Positions 31,446 through 40,936 of a stretch of DNA of 64,000 nt are shown here, one piece after another. The DNA is taken from NCBI GenBank assembly GCA_030684835.1, contig JAUXWZ010000067.1:1-64000 (forward strand), in the 5' to 3' direction. Origin of the DNA: Beijerinckiaceae bacterium (GTDB lineage Bacteria; Pseudomonadota; Alphaproteobacteria; Rhizobiales; Beijerinckiaceae). Both the position numbers and the translations under genes were made by a program. Positions within the stretch are counted from its first letter, which is position 1, and each line of letters opens with the position of its first letter. The notes under the pieces are model-generated. The model was not told the DNA's origin. It ran no database searches and saw only the letters and a program-made list of their open reading frames with translations.

Positions 31446-33577
31446 TGGTTGCTCCGCAGGTTCAGGATGCTCATGAGATTGCTGCTCCTGTCCGTCCACA
31501 CGATTTCTGATTTGCCGTCATCGCGCCATGGCGAGGCGACCTGCGCCAATTCCGGCACGTTAAAGAATGCCGGATCACGCGTATAGAGAGCCCACGATAT
31601 CGGGGCCTCGCAATCGGGGCCCTTCGGCGTTTCAAACCAGCGCGCGTGCAGGCCAAAGGCGCGGGCCATGCCGCGATGTAGAGGCGCCATTTCAAACGTA
31701 TCAAGATCGAAGTTGATCGCGAGAATACCGTTGGGCGAAAGATGAGCGAGATAGGTTTCGAAGGCTTCCCTGGTCATGAGATGCATCGGCGGCGACGCGC
31801 CGCGAAACGCGTTCATGACGAGAATGTCGAAGTTCTGATTGTCCCCGCTTTCAAGCTGGCGCTCCATGACGAGCCGGGCGTCGCCCACCAGCACATCGGC
31901 CTTGGCCTTGCCGTCGCGCAGGAATGAGAAATACCGTTCGGCCAGATCCACAACGGCGGGGTTAAGTTCATAGTAACGCAGGACGTCGCCGCTATGTCCG
32001 AGGCCCGCAACCATGCCGGCGCCAAGGCCAACCACACCGATGCGCAGCGGCGCGTCCTGACCATCGGTCCGCCGTCGCGCCTGATGGCGAAGCGCCAGCC
32101 CAAGCGCGCTTGCTTCATCATAACCGCAAGGTGGCGTCAGTTTGAATTCATTCTTCTGGAATTGCCATCCCTGGTCCACGCCCGCCTGCCGCAGCGCATA
32201 CGAATATTTTTCAGGGTTGGACTCGCGCTCCTTCACAACTTCAAGCACGCCGTAGAAATTGCGCACCCGTTCGACAAGAATGCTGCGCGTATTGAGTTCG
32301 TTCTGCACCGCAGACGCCACGCCAATTGCGAAGAAGGCTCCCATCGCGCCCGCCGCCATTTTCATCAACCCGGTGCGCGCGCGCAGAAGATGCGCAATCG
32401 CGACAAGCGCAATCGCAATGAGCGCAAGCTGATGTTCAAAAAATTGCTTGAGCAGCAATGGCGCCGCCACGGCGGTGAGCAAACCGCCGATGGCCCCGCC
32501 CGCAGCAACCGCCAGATAGAATTTCGGCAACCGCTCCGGCGCAGGCTGGCGGCGCGCGAGTTCGCCGTGGCATATCATGCAGCCCGCAAATAGAACGCCG
32601 GATTCCACAATAAGCTGCGTAAGCAATTGGCTTGCAGTCTCAGGATAGACAAGCAGCAATTCAACGCCGCAAAGCCCAAGAAACACGAGCGACCAACTAC
32701 GACGCCCATATGCGCGCGGGGCGCCGAATGCGACGACGAAACTGAGAAGATAAAGCCCGAGCGGCAACACCCAGAGGAATGGTACGACTGCCGCATAAAG
32801 CGTGATGGCGTTAGACGTCGCCAGCAAAAGCACCGAGCCCAGAGCCGAATAGGCGACCCATGCGAACATTTGATCCTGCGCTGCAGCCTCGCCAGGCGCC
32901 GGGAGGATGCGGGCGGGCGCAGCAGGACTCGCGCTACGAAGCACGATGAGCGCACACGCGGTCAGCATCACGGCATAGAGCGCGAAGCCGGCCGACCATG
33001 CCAGCGTCTGCTCCCGGCTTGTCAGGTTCGGCTCAACAATGAACGGATACGCGAGAAGGCCTGCAAAGGCGCCCGCATTGGCGACTGCGAAAAAGCGCGC
33101 TGGCGACATATCGGGCGCCGCGCGCGACAGCCAACGCGACAACAGCGGTGTTGTCGTCGCAAGCGTCATGTAAGGAATGCCGACGCTGGCTGCGAGAATG
33201 GCGATGATCCGCCACGTTGGATCTTCCGATCCGGTTGGTTTCCAGGCGTCGGAGGGCGTCACGGGCAACAGGAAAAGCGCTGCTGTGACGACGCCAATCT
33301 GCACCTTCGCTTGCGTGGAGATAGCGAGCGGCAACGTGAGGCCGTAGGCATAGATATAACCGCCAAGCAAGGCGGCCTGGAAAAACAACATCGACACAAT
33401 CCATGTCGATGCGCTGCCGCCAAACCACGGCAAGATAAGCTTGCCCGCCATGGGTTGAACGAGAAAGAGAAGAAACCCTGCGAGCGCCATAGTTGCGGCA
33501 AAAAACCACGGCGCCAGCGTGCGCGTTAAAGGCGCGCGGGTCACCAGGCTGTCCAGCTTGCGTGGATCATGTGGCAT
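31442..33577 (-). CDS. Membrane-fused spermidine synthase-like protein
   Basis: 711 residues. The first roughly 400 residues contain 10 or more transmembrane helices (FFAATMALAGFLLFLVQPMAGKLILPWFGG, and so on). The C-terminal part is a Rossmann methyltransferase/aminopropyltransferase fold: IGVVGLGAGMVAGLGHSGDVLRYYELNPAVVDLA, then DARLVMERQ and FDILVMNAFRGASPPMHLMT. This matches fused MFS/spermidine-synthase-like proteins of unknown physiological role. The acidic residue of the aminopropyl-accepting site is not conserved as in SpeE (NAF instead of D-S/T-D), so true spermidine synthesis is doubtful. It sits between lutA (3 bp away) and lutB (overlap), in one transcript. Confidence 0.8.
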   Translation of the reverse strand: MPHDPRKLDSLVTRAPLTRTLAPWFFAATMALAGFLLFLVQPMAGKLILPWFGGSASTWIVSMLFFQAALLGGYIYAYGLTLPLAISTQAKVQIGVVTAALFLLPVTPSDAWKPTGSEDPTWRIIAILAASVGIPYMTLATTTPLLSRWLSRAAPDMSPARFFAVANAGAFAGLLAYPFIVEPNLTSREQTLAWSAGFALYAVMLTACALIVLRSASPAAPARILPAPGEAAAQDQMFAWVAYSALGSVLLLATSNAITLYAAVVPFLWVLPLGLYLLSFVVAFGAPRAYGRRSWSLVFLGLCGVELLLVYPETASQLLTQLIVESGVLFAGCMICHGELARRQPAPERLPKFYLAVAAGGAIGGLLTAVAAPLLLKQFFEHQLALIAIALVAIAHLLRARTGLMKMAAGAMGAFFAIGVASAVQNELNTRSILVERVRNFYGVLEVVKERESNPEKYSYALRQAGVDQGWQFQKNEFKLTPPCGYDEASALGLALRHQARRRTDGQDAPLRIGVVGLGAGMVAGLGHSGDVLRYYELNPAVVDLAERYFSFLRDGKAKADVLVGDARLVMERQLESGDNQNFDILVMNAFRGASPPMHLMTREAFETYLAHLSPNGILAINFDLDTFEMAPLHRGMARAFGLHARWFETPKGPDCEAPISWALYTRDPAFFNVPELAQVASPWRDDGKSEIVWTDRSSNLMSILNLRSNQ

Positions 33578-33580
33578 GGG

Positions 33581-34360
33581 TCACGCAGACTTTTTCTGCG
33601 GCGCGCCGATGGCCGGCGTCCCGGTCATGCCCGCGAGGACTTCGGCGACGTGACGGACCTCGATGCCTGAGCCGCGGCGCGAGAGTTTGCCGGCCATGTT
33701 CATGAGGCAGCCGAGATCGCCAGCCAACACGACGCGCGCGCCAGACTCCTCGATTGTATCAGCCTTGACCCCTACGATAGCGTCGGAAATCTCGCCGTAT
33801 TTGACCGCGAACGCGCCGCCAAAGCCGCAGCATACGTCTGGGTCCTTCATCTCCACCTGCTCCAGCCCTTCCACAGTGTCAAGCAGTTTGCGGGGCTGGG
33901 CGCAGACGCCAAGTTCCCGCAGACCCGAGCAGGAGTCGTGATAGGCGACCTTTTCAGGAAACGCCGCCTTTACATGCTCCACCTTGAGCACATCGACGAG
34001 GAAGCTCACGAGTTCGTGCATCTTGGCGGCGAAGGCGTGCGCGCGCGCCCGCAGCGATGGGTCGTTCTCAAAAAGTTCGGGATAATGGCGGGCGATCATG
34101 CCGCCGCACGAACCCGAAGGCGCGACAATGTAATCGACGTTGACGAACGCATCCATTACCTGCAGGGCAAGGTCGCGGGCCGTGCGGCGGTCGCCGGAGT
34201 TGAACGCCGGCTGGCCGCAACATGTCTGCGACGGCACGGTGACCTGACAGCCCGCATCTTCCAGCAGCTTGACAGCGGCGAAGCCGACCGAGGGGCGGAA
34301 CAAATCCACAAGGCAGGTCGCGAAAAGGCCCACGCGGGGCGGTTGTTTTTGGGCGTTCAT
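33581..34360 (-). CDS. lutA: Lactate utilisation protein A (LutA/YkgE), Fe-S CCG-domain protein
   Basis: 259 residues with two cysteine-rich CCG domains: LFATCLVDLFRPSVGFAAV...SQTCCGQPAFNSG in the first half and HDSCSGLRELGV...DVCCGFGGAFAVKYGEIS in the second. These bind an iron-sulfur cluster and pass electrons to the quinone pool. It is the first gene of the leftward lut cluster. It is divergent from glcD with 258 bp between them, which must hold both promoters; no clear operator was found there. Confidence 0.92.
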   Translation of the reverse strand: MNAQKQPPRVGLFATCLVDLFRPSVGFAAVKLLEDAGCQVTVPSQTCCGQPAFNSGDRRTARDLALQVMDAFVNVDYIVAPSGSCGGMIARHYPELFENDPSLRARAHAFAAKMHELVSFLVDVLKVEHVKAAFPEKVAYHDSCSGLRELGVCAQPRKLLDTVEGLEQVEMKDPDVCCGFGGAFAVKYGEISDAIVGVKADTIEESGARVVLAGDLGCLMNMAGKLSRRGSGIEVRHVAEVLAGMTGTPAIGAPQKKSA

Positions 34361-34618
34361 GTTAGCTGTTCAAAGACTCCCTCGACGCCCTCGCCCACGC
34401 AGCGCCATCTTAAGTGCGGCCGGAGATAAGCGAGACGCCTTGTATCTGGCAAGGCGCCGCGTCCAGCCACCGCCCTCAGCCACTATATGTGGGCCTTCAA
34501 AGGGCGGGCGTCCACCGTGCGTCCAGACTTTGGTCGCGCGCGGACAATCGGCGCTTGATGGCTGACGCGCCCAGGCCATAGATAGCGCAGCCTCGTCCTT
34601 TCGCCCCAGGGTCCGCCC

Positions 34619-36055
34619 ATGAGCGCCATCGCCTTTCCCTTGCCAGACCCCGGCATCCTCGCCCGGCGCGCGGAGATCATCGCCGGGCTGTCCGTCCTCC
34701 TGCCGGCCGACTGCCTGGTTACAAGCGAAGACGAACGGCGCGCTTTCGAGACCGACGCGTTGACCGCCTATCGGCGAGTACCGCTGGCCGTGGCCCTTCC
34801 CCGCACGACAGCGGAGACTGCCGCCGTGCTGCGTTTTTGCCGCGAGGCGGGCGTGAATGTCGTCCCGCGCGGCGCGGGCACGTCGCTCTCCGGGGGCGCG
34901 ATTCCGCAGGAAGACGCAATTGTGATCGGCATGTCGAAGATGAACCGCATTCTCGACGTGAATTACGCCAACCGCATCGTGCGCGTGCAGGCGGGCGTCA
35001 CGAACCTCGCCATCTCCGAAGCCGTTTCGCCAGACGGGTTCTTTTATGCGCCGGACCCTTCTTCGCAGCTTGCGTGCACCATTGGCGGCAACATCGGTAT
35101 GAATTCCGGCGGCGCCCATTGCCTCAAATATGGCGTGACGACCAACAACGTGCTGGGCGTCACGCTGGTGACCATCGACGGCGAGATCATCGAGATTGGC
35201 GGCGAGGGGATGGATGCGGCGGGGCTTGATTTTCTGGGCCTCATCGTGGGCTCGGAAGGGCAACTTGGCATTGTCACGGAAGCTGTCGTGCGCATTTTGC
35301 GCTCAGCGGAAGGCGCGCGGCCCGTGCTCTTTGGTTTTGATTCAAGCGAAGAGGCGGGCGCCTGCGTCGCCGCCATCATTGGTGCGGGCGTCGTGCCTGT
35401 CGCGATGGAATTCATGGATAAACCCGCCATCCACATCTGCGAAGCCTTCGCCAAGGCAGGTTATCCTCTGGATGTTGAAGCCATGCTCATCATTGAGGTC
35501 GAGGGTTCGGAAATCGAGATGGAGGCCGAGCTTCAACGCATCGTGGAGATTGCGCAGCAGCATGGGGTGCGCGTGGTGAAAGAATCGCGTTCCGCGTTGG
35601 AGACCGCGCTGATCTGGAAAGGCCGCAAATCGGCCTTCGGCGCGACGGGACGCGTCGCAGATTACATCTGCATGGACGGCACGGTGCCCACCAGCCAATT
35701 GCCTTACGTGCTCAAGCGCACCGGCGAGATTGTCGCGAGCTACGGGTTGCGTGTCGCCAACGTGTTTCACGCGGGCGACGGCAACATGCATCCACTCATA
35801 CTTTACAACGTCAACGATCCGGCCGAGCAGGAAAAGGCCGAAGCCGCGGGCATGGACATCTTGCGGCTCTGTGTGGAAGCAGGCGGTTGCCTAACCGGGG
35901 AACACGGCGTCGGTATCGAGAAGCGCGACCTCATGCGCGAGCAATTTACGCAAGCGGACCTTGAACAGCAGATGCGCGTGCGCGCCGCTTTCGATCCGCG
36001 CTGGTTGCTCAATCCGGCAAAAGTGTTTCCACTTGATGGCCGGGTGACCGCGTGA
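34619..36055 (+). CDS. glcD: Glycolate oxidase, FAD-binding subunit GlcD
   Basis: 478 residues. The FAD-binding PCMH domain spans about 60-235 (VVPRGAGTSLSGGAIPQ, TIGGNIGMNSGGAHCLKYG). The FAD-linked oxidase C-terminal domain follows, with VFHAGDGNMHPLILY and GCLTGEHGVGIEKRDLM, containing the conserved H-x-G-D-G-N-H and E-H-G-x-G metal/substrate motifs. It oxidises glycolate (and often D-lactate) to glyoxylate (pyruvate), passing electrons to GlcE/GlcF. The stop overlaps glcE (GTGA). Confidence 0.95.
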   Translation: MSAIAFPLPDPGILARRAEIIAGLSVLLPADCLVTSEDERRAFETDALTAYRRVPLAVALPRTTAETAAVLRFCREAGVNVVPRGAGTSLSGGAIPQEDAIVIGMSKMNRILDVNYANRIVRVQAGVTNLAISEAVSPDGFFYAPDPSSQLACTIGGNIGMNSGGAHCLKYGVTTNNVLGVTLVTIDGEIIEIGGEGMDAAGLDFLGLIVGSEGQLGIVTEAVVRILRSAEGARPVLFGFDSSEEAGACVAAIIGAGVVPVAMEFMDKPAIHICEAFAKAGYPLDVEAMLIIEVEGSEIEMEAELQRIVEIAQQHGVRVVKESRSALETALIWKGRKSAFGATGRVADYICMDGTVPTSQLPYVLKRTGEIVASYGLRVANVFHAGDGNMHPLILYNVNDPAEQEKAEAAGMDILRLCVEAGGCLTGEHGVGIEKRDLMREQFTQADLEQQMRVRAAFDPRWLLNPAKVFPLDGRVTA

Positions 36056-37224
36056 CGCTAACGCCCGCATCCGAGCAGGAAGCTTGCGACATGATCCGCG
36101 CGGCGCGCGCGGACGGACGCACGATCGAGATCAAGGGCGGCGGCACGCGATGCGGGTTCGGCCGCCCCATGCAAGCAGGCGTAACGCTCAGCACGCATGG
36201 TCTGTCGGGCATTACCGCCTACAAGCCCAGCGAACTGGTGATGTCCGCGCTGGCCGGCACGCCGATGAGTGAAATCGACGCGGCATTGGCCGCCAATAAT
36301 CAAATTCTGCCTTTTGAGCCGATGGATCATCGCGCGCTATATGCGACGACCGGCGCGCCGACCATCGGCGCTGTCGCGGCCTGCAACGTCTCCGGCCCTC
36401 GTCGCGTCAAGGCTGGAGCCGCGCGCGACTCCCTGATTGGCGTGCGCCTCGTCAACGGGCGCGGCGAAGCCGTCAAGAGCGGCGGCCGCGTGATGAAGAA
36501 CGTCACCGGGCTCGATCTCGTAAAACTCAATTGCGGCGCGCATGGCGGGCTGGGGCTTCTCACCGAGGTGACGTTCAAACTTGTGCCCAAGCCCCAACGC
36601 ACGGGAACCCTTGTGCTCGAGGGCCTAGATGACGCGCGGGCTATCGCCGCGATGTCGGCGGCGGTCGGTTCGCCCTTTGAAGTGAGCGGCGCCGCGCATC
36701 TGCCGGGAGAGCGCGCACGAACGCTGCTGCGCGTTGAGCATTTTGCGATCTCCGTTGAATACCGGCTTGGCGAACTTTCAAAACTGCTGGCTGGCTATGG
36801 CGAAGCGCGCCTAACGGACGAGCAAGAGGCCCTGACATTGTGGCGCAAGGTGCGCGACGCTGCGCCAGTGGCTGATTCTGCGCATCCAGCGATCTGGCGC
36901 GCGTCTCTACCGCCGACCAACGCGGCGGCCTTCGTTGCAGAAATCAACGCAGCGGGCTTGCTGCGCAATCACTTCTACGACTGGGGCGGTGGGCTCGTGT
37001 GGCTCGCCACTGAGGCGCACGCGCTGGATACGGGCGCGGTTCACAGAGCTGCAGCGCGCGCGAAAGGCCATGCAACCCTCATGCGCGCGGCCGATGAGGC
37101 GCGTGCGCGCGCAGATGTCTTCCAGCCACAGACACGCACGCTGATGGACCTCACAAAGCGCGTGAAAGCGAGCTTCGATCCGGACCGGATTTTGAATCCG
37201 GGACGCATGTACGCAGGCGTTTAG
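36052..37224 (+). CDS. glcE: Glycolate oxidase subunit GlcE
   Basis: 390 residues. A smaller FAD-binding (PCMH-type) subunit with IEIKGGGTRCGFGRPMQAG, TIGAVAACNVSGPRRVKAGAARDSLIGVRLVNGRGEAVKSGGRVMKNVTGLDLVKL. This pattern (G.va.n.sGp.R...G..RD) is the GlcE hallmark. The C-terminus ends FDPDRILNPGRMYAG, typical of FAD-linked oxidases. Starts at GTG overlapping the glcD stop, and is followed by glcF after 19 bp. Confidence 0.95.
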   Translation: MTLTPASEQEACDMIRAARADGRTIEIKGGGTRCGFGRPMQAGVTLSTHGLSGITAYKPSELVMSALAGTPMSEIDAALAANNQILPFEPMDHRALYATTGAPTIGAVAACNVSGPRRVKAGAARDSLIGVRLVNGRGEAVKSGGRVMKNVTGLDLVKLNCGAHGGLGLLTEVTFKLVPKPQRTGTLVLEGLDDARAIAAMSAAVGSPFEVSGAAHLPGERARTLLRVEHFAISVEYRLGELSKLLAGYGEARLTDEQEALTLWRKVRDAAPVADSAHPAIWRASLPPTNAAAFVAEINAAGLLRNHFYDWGGGLVWLATEAHALDTGAVHRAAARAKGHATLMRAADEARARADVFQPQTRTLMDLTKRVKASFDPDRILNPGRMYAGV

Positions 37225-37243
37225 CGAGCGGGGCGGGCGAAGC

Positions 37244-38551
37244 ATGCAGACAAATTTCAGCGCCGACCAGCTGGCCGATCCGCACATGCGCGAATCTGAA
37301 AAGATTTTGCGCAGCTGTGTGCATTGCGGTTTCTGCACGGCGACGTGCCCGACGTACCTGCTGTTGGGCGATGAACTCGATTCACCGCGTGGGCGCATCT
37401 ATCTCATCAAGGACATGCTCGAGAACGGCAAGCCCGCCACAAAAGAAGTCGTCAAGCATGTGGACAGATGCCTCTCGTGTTTGTCGTGCATGACGACATG
37501 CCCCTCTGGCGTGCACTACATGCATCTTGTCGATCACGCGCGCGCGCACATCGAGAAAACTTTTGTGCGTGGAATTGCTGACCGGTTGCTTCGCGCGCTA
37601 CTCGCCCATGTTTTGCCCTATCCGAAACGCTTCCGGCTTGCGCTTGCCAGCGCGAGGTTCGCGCGGCCGTTGCGTCATGTGTTCGCGCGCCTGCCTTCTG
37701 TAGGCCCACACATGGCGGCGATGCTGGAACTGGCGCCCAGGCGTTTCCCACGCCGGCAAATTACGGGGGCTGCTCCGGCCAATGCGAGCCGGCGCGTCAT
37801 CATGCTGGAGGGCTGCGCGCAGCCGCTTCTGGCGCCTTCAATCAACGCCGCCGCGCGGCGCGTGCTGGCGCGCGCGGGCGTTGAAGTCATGGACGCGCCG
37901 GGCGAGGGCTGCTGCGGCGCACTCGTTCATCACATGGGGCGCGAAGAACAGGCGCTCGGTTTTGCGCGGCGCAATGTGGACGCCTGGATCGCGCGCATGG
38001 ATCGCGACGGCGCCGAGGCCATCGTCGTCACGGCGTCCGGGTGCGGCACGACGATCAAGGATTACGGCTTCATGCTGCGTGAAGACGCCGCCTATGCGCA
38101 AAAGGCGCAGCGGGTTTCTGCGGCGACCAAGGACATCACGGAATATCTCTGCTCGCTGGATACGCTTGCTGTCGCGAGGCAGGACAAGATTGTGGTGGCC
38201 TATCACTCCGCCTGCTCCATGCAGCATGGCCAACAGATCCGCGACGAACCCAAGCGATTGCTGCGCGAGGCGGGCTTTGTTGTGCGCGACGTGCCGGAGG
38301 GCCACATCTGCTGCGGGTCCGCAGGCGTCTACAACATTCTCCAGCCAGAGATTGCGGGCCAGTTGCGGGCGCGCAAAGTGGCGAACGTCGAGCGCATGAA
38401 ACCTGCCATCATTGCGACCGGCAACATCGGCTGCATCACGCAAATCGGCGCGGGCACGGCGTTGCCAATCGCGCACACGGTAGAGTTGATCGACTGGGCG
38501 CAAGGGGGGCCCCTGCCCGTCGCGCTGGAAGAGTCTGGATTTTTGCGCTGA
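37244..38551 (+). CDS. glcF: Glycolate oxidase iron-sulfur subunit GlcF
   Basis: 435 residues. Two 4Fe-4S motifs, CVHCGFCTATCPTY near residue 25 and CLSCLSCMTTCPSGVHY near 76, are followed by two CCG domains (EGCCGALVHHMG, then HSACSMQHGQ and GHICCGSAGVYNI). It carries electrons from GlcD/E to the membrane quinone pool. Length and layout are normal for GlcF. No glyoxylate-handling gene follows in the window. Confidence 0.95.
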   Translation: MQTNFSADQLADPHMRESEKILRSCVHCGFCTATCPTYLLLGDELDSPRGRIYLIKDMLENGKPATKEVVKHVDRCLSCLSCMTTCPSGVHYMHLVDHARAHIEKTFVRGIADRLLRALLAHVLPYPKRFRLALASARFARPLRHVFARLPSVGPHMAAMLELAPRRFPRRQITGAAPANASRRVIMLEGCAQPLLAPSINAAARRVLARAGVEVMDAPGEGCCGALVHHMGREEQALGFARRNVDAWIARMDRDGAEAIVVTASGCGTTIKDYGFMLREDAAYAQKAQRVSAATKDITEYLCSLDTLAVARQDKIVVAYHSACSMQHGQQIRDEPKRLLREAGFVVRDVPEGHICCGSAGVYNILQPEIAGQLRARKVANVERMKPAIIATGNIGCITQIGAGTALPIAHTVELIDWAQGGPLPVALEESGFLR

Positions 38552-38600
38552 CTTGTGGCGTTGTTCGCGCGCAAAAGGGCCGCGGGGGCCGGAGGTCGAG

Positions 38601-39797
38601 ATGGCTCGCAAAAGGCCTGCAAAGAAGAGCGTTGGCGCGAAGGCTGTAAAGAGCGCCGCAAAATCACGCGCAGCAAAGAAGGCCGCGCGCTCTGCGTCGA
38701 AATCGCCCGTCGCAGCGAAAAAGACAAAAGCTAAAGCCGACAAAAAGGCCATGGCGCCTCCGGCGAAGACGGCGCGCGCCGCCAAGGCACGGCGCACCGT
38801 GGCGGAGAAGGCCGCCAAGCGCACCGGCCCTGCAAAAACCAGCGCCACAAAGCTGGCCAAAACTGCTGTCAAGCCTGCCGCCAAATCTGCGCGCAAATCC
38901 TCGACTCACAAGTCGCTGCCAAGCACGCCCCCGCCGCGCAAGCCGGCGGAGGCGGCTCAGCCCTTGCCGACAGCGCGCCGCTCCGCGCCACGCATATCGG
39001 CTGGCCGCAGGGCTGACTCGCGCAAGGTGGCAGGTCGCGAGGCGCTCGCGAAAAATACGCTCGCCGTGCGCACTGCGCCAGCGCGCAAACCCACCAAAAA
39101 AAGCCCTGCGAAAAAGCGCCCCGCCAAGCGGGCGCCCGCACCCAAAGCAGCGGGCAAGACCGCACGCAGTCGCCTGACCCCGCGCGCGACGCAAACTCTC
39201 GCGCCGCCTGTGTTGCGCGACACAGCACGCCGCCGGGTCGTCAAACCGACGGCGCCGCGTCCCGAAAAGCCAGCCGCGCGCGTGCGGCGCGCGCCCTTTC
39301 GATTACACGCGTTAGGCGTGCGCGACGAACATCCCACCGATCGCGCGCAGATCAGCGCCCTTCTGAGCGCGGCGTTTGAGCGCCCTGATGAATCCGCCAA
39401 TGTCGAACGCGCCCGCACAAACGGGAACATCGTTTTGTCGCTCGTCGCAGAGTATGACAGCGAGATCGTCGGACACATCGCATTCGTGCGCGTCGAGGCG
39501 TTGATCGACGGCAAAGCCGTCAAGGCGGTTGAGCTCACGCCGCTTGCCGTAGCGCCATCGCGTCAGGGTCGCGGGATCGGTTCGGTGCTGGTGGGCGCAG
39601 GTCTTGAAGCTGCTCGCACGGCAGGGTTTGACGCAGTCTTTGTGGCTGGTGACTCAGCTTACTTTACCCGCTTCGGATTTTCGTCGCAGATCGCGAAGCT
39701 TTTCGAATCAGATGAGTTGGCGCGCCTTTCTGCCATTGAATTAAAGGCCGGCGCTCTGACCGGTGGGACGGGAACGCTTGCCCGCCCCCCTTCGTGA
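38601..39797 (+). CDS. GNAT acetyltransferase with a histone H1-like basic tail
   Basis: 398 residues from the ATG after GGAGG; the track start is 16 codons earlier. Residues 1-245 are an extreme Lys/Ala/Pro/Arg low-complexity region (KKSVGAKAVKSAAKSRAAKK, PAKKRPAKRAP), like the C-terminal tails of eukaryotic H1 and bacterial H1-like nucleoid proteins. Residues about 250-395 form a YhbS-type GNAT acetyltransferase: VEHPTDRAQISALLSAAFER-like start, IVGHIAFVRV, ELTPLAVAPSRQGRGIGSVLVGAGLEAA (acetyl-CoA loop), and FVAGDSAYFTRFGFSS. The tail should bind DNA or RNA. The acetylated substrate is unknown, and autoacetylation of the tail is a possibility. Confidence 0.8.
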   Translation: MARKRPAKKSVGAKAVKSAAKSRAAKKAARSASKSPVAAKKTKAKADKKAMAPPAKTARAAKARRTVAEKAAKRTGPAKTSATKLAKTAVKPAAKSARKSSTHKSLPSTPPPRKPAEAAQPLPTARRSAPRISAGRRADSRKVAGREALAKNTLAVRTAPARKPTKKSPAKKRPAKRAPAPKAAGKTARSRLTPRATQTLAPPVLRDTARRRVVKPTAPRPEKPAARVRRAPFRLHALGVRDEHPTDRAQISALLSAAFERPDESANVERARTNGNIVLSLVAEYDSEIVGHIAFVRVEALIDGKAVKAVELTPLAVAPSRQGRGIGSVLVGAGLEAARTAGFDAVFVAGDSAYFTRFGFSSQIAKLFESDELARLSAIELKAGALTGGTGTLARPPS

Positions 39798-39980
39798 GCC
39801 GCTGATCGCGCCTTAACCGCGTCAAAATTGTGACATCGGCGCCACAGACGTTTCACATAGTACTCACTCCTGACTCTATTGCACAAAGAGGCAGCACATT
39901 GCTCAACGCGTGACCTTGCTCAGCGTGATGGTGTGACTGCAAGGATGCGTCACTGAATTGAAGTGCTGACGGAGCAAAAA

Positions 39981-40775
39981 ATGTCCTTCAAGTATTCCAC
40001 GATCATCGCCGCTGCCTTTGCGGTTTCCGCGCCCGCATTCGCGGCTGATCTGCCGATCCGGGTCGCTGCCCCGGCCCCGGCCCCCGTGTTCACGATGTTC
40101 GAGTTCGCGGTTGGCGGCAAGCTGATGACGGATTACAATTTCCGCGGCATTTCGCAGTCTGATCGCGGCCCGGCCGTGACGGCTTACGCGGAAGGACGCA
40201 TCAACTTCAACGAGACCTTCCAGGGCTACGTCGGCGTGCAGGGCTGGTCCGTTAAGCTGCCGTCAGATCCCACCGCCGAAGTCGATATCTACGGCGGCGT
40301 TCGCGCCACGTTCGGTGCGCTCGCCCTCGACGTCGGCGTGATGCGCTACTGGTATCCGAGAGAAATTTTCAACACGGACTTCACGGAATTCTACGGCAAG
40401 GCCGCCTATACGTTCAACGAGACGTTCACGGTCGGCGCGAACCTGTTCTACACCAATAACTGGTTGCAGTCGGGCGCATCCGGCACCTATGCGGCCGCCA
40501 CTGCGAAGGTCGCCCTGCCATATGATTTCGCGGTCTCCGGCGAGGTCGGGCGGTACATGTTCGGCACCCCGAACTTCGGCGCGTTCGTGAGGGACTACAC
40601 CTACTGGAACGCTGGCGTCTCCTACACCTACAAGGTCGCCACGCTCGACCTGCGCTACCACGACACGACGCTCTCCAAGACCGAGTGTTTCTTCATGGCG
40701 GGCGCCACGAAGTGGTGCGGCCAGGCGTTCATCGCCACCCTTTCGTTCGACATCACGTCGAAGGATCTCAAGTAA
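39981..40775 (+). CDS. TorF-family putative outer membrane porin
   Basis: 264 residues. The start is chosen at the ATG after GGAG (MSFKYSTIIAAAFAVSAPAFAADLP), giving a standard signal peptide cut after AFA; the track adds six residues. The mature part is a beta-barrel of alternating strands, with YNFRGISQSDRGPAVTAYAEGRIN, the TorF signature. The C-terminus has the CFFMAG...WCGQAFIATLSFDI block with a likely disulfide. It probably forms a small outer membrane channel. A strong terminator follows at 40801. Confidence 0.88.
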   Translation: MSFKYSTIIAAAFAVSAPAFAADLPIRVAAPAPAPVFTMFEFAVGGKLMTDYNFRGISQSDRGPAVTAYAEGRINFNETFQGYVGVQGWSVKLPSDPTAEVDIYGGVRATFGALALDVGVMRYWYPREIFNTDFTEFYGKAAYTFNETFTVGANLFYTNNWLQSGASGTYAAATAKVALPYDFAVSGEVGRYMFGTPNFGAFVRDYTYWNAGVSYTYKVATLDLRYHDTTLSKTECFFMAGATKWCGQAFIATLSFDITSKDLK

Positions 40776-40800
40776 ATCATTCCGGTTTCCCGGATTGCGA

Positions 40801-40828
40801 GCGCCGCCCCTCCGGGCGGCGCTTTTTT
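40801..40828 (+). terminator. Intrinsic terminator after the TorF-family gene
   Basis: A perfect 9-bp stem GCGCCGCCC-CTCC-GGGCGGCGC followed by TTTTTT, 25 bp past the stop. Confidence 0.92.
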
Positions 40829-40936
40829 GTTTGACGCTGCCGGGGTCGCGAAACCGACCATCAGCGGCTAACAATCGCCTCAGCAACGCGCCATATGTTC
40901 TGCGGCGCGATTGGAAACGCGCTCACGGAGGCGTAA

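Noticed and set aside
29670-31586. 638-residue plus-strand ORF antisense to lutB/lutC
   Set aside because: Shadow of the strongly supported leftward lut genes.
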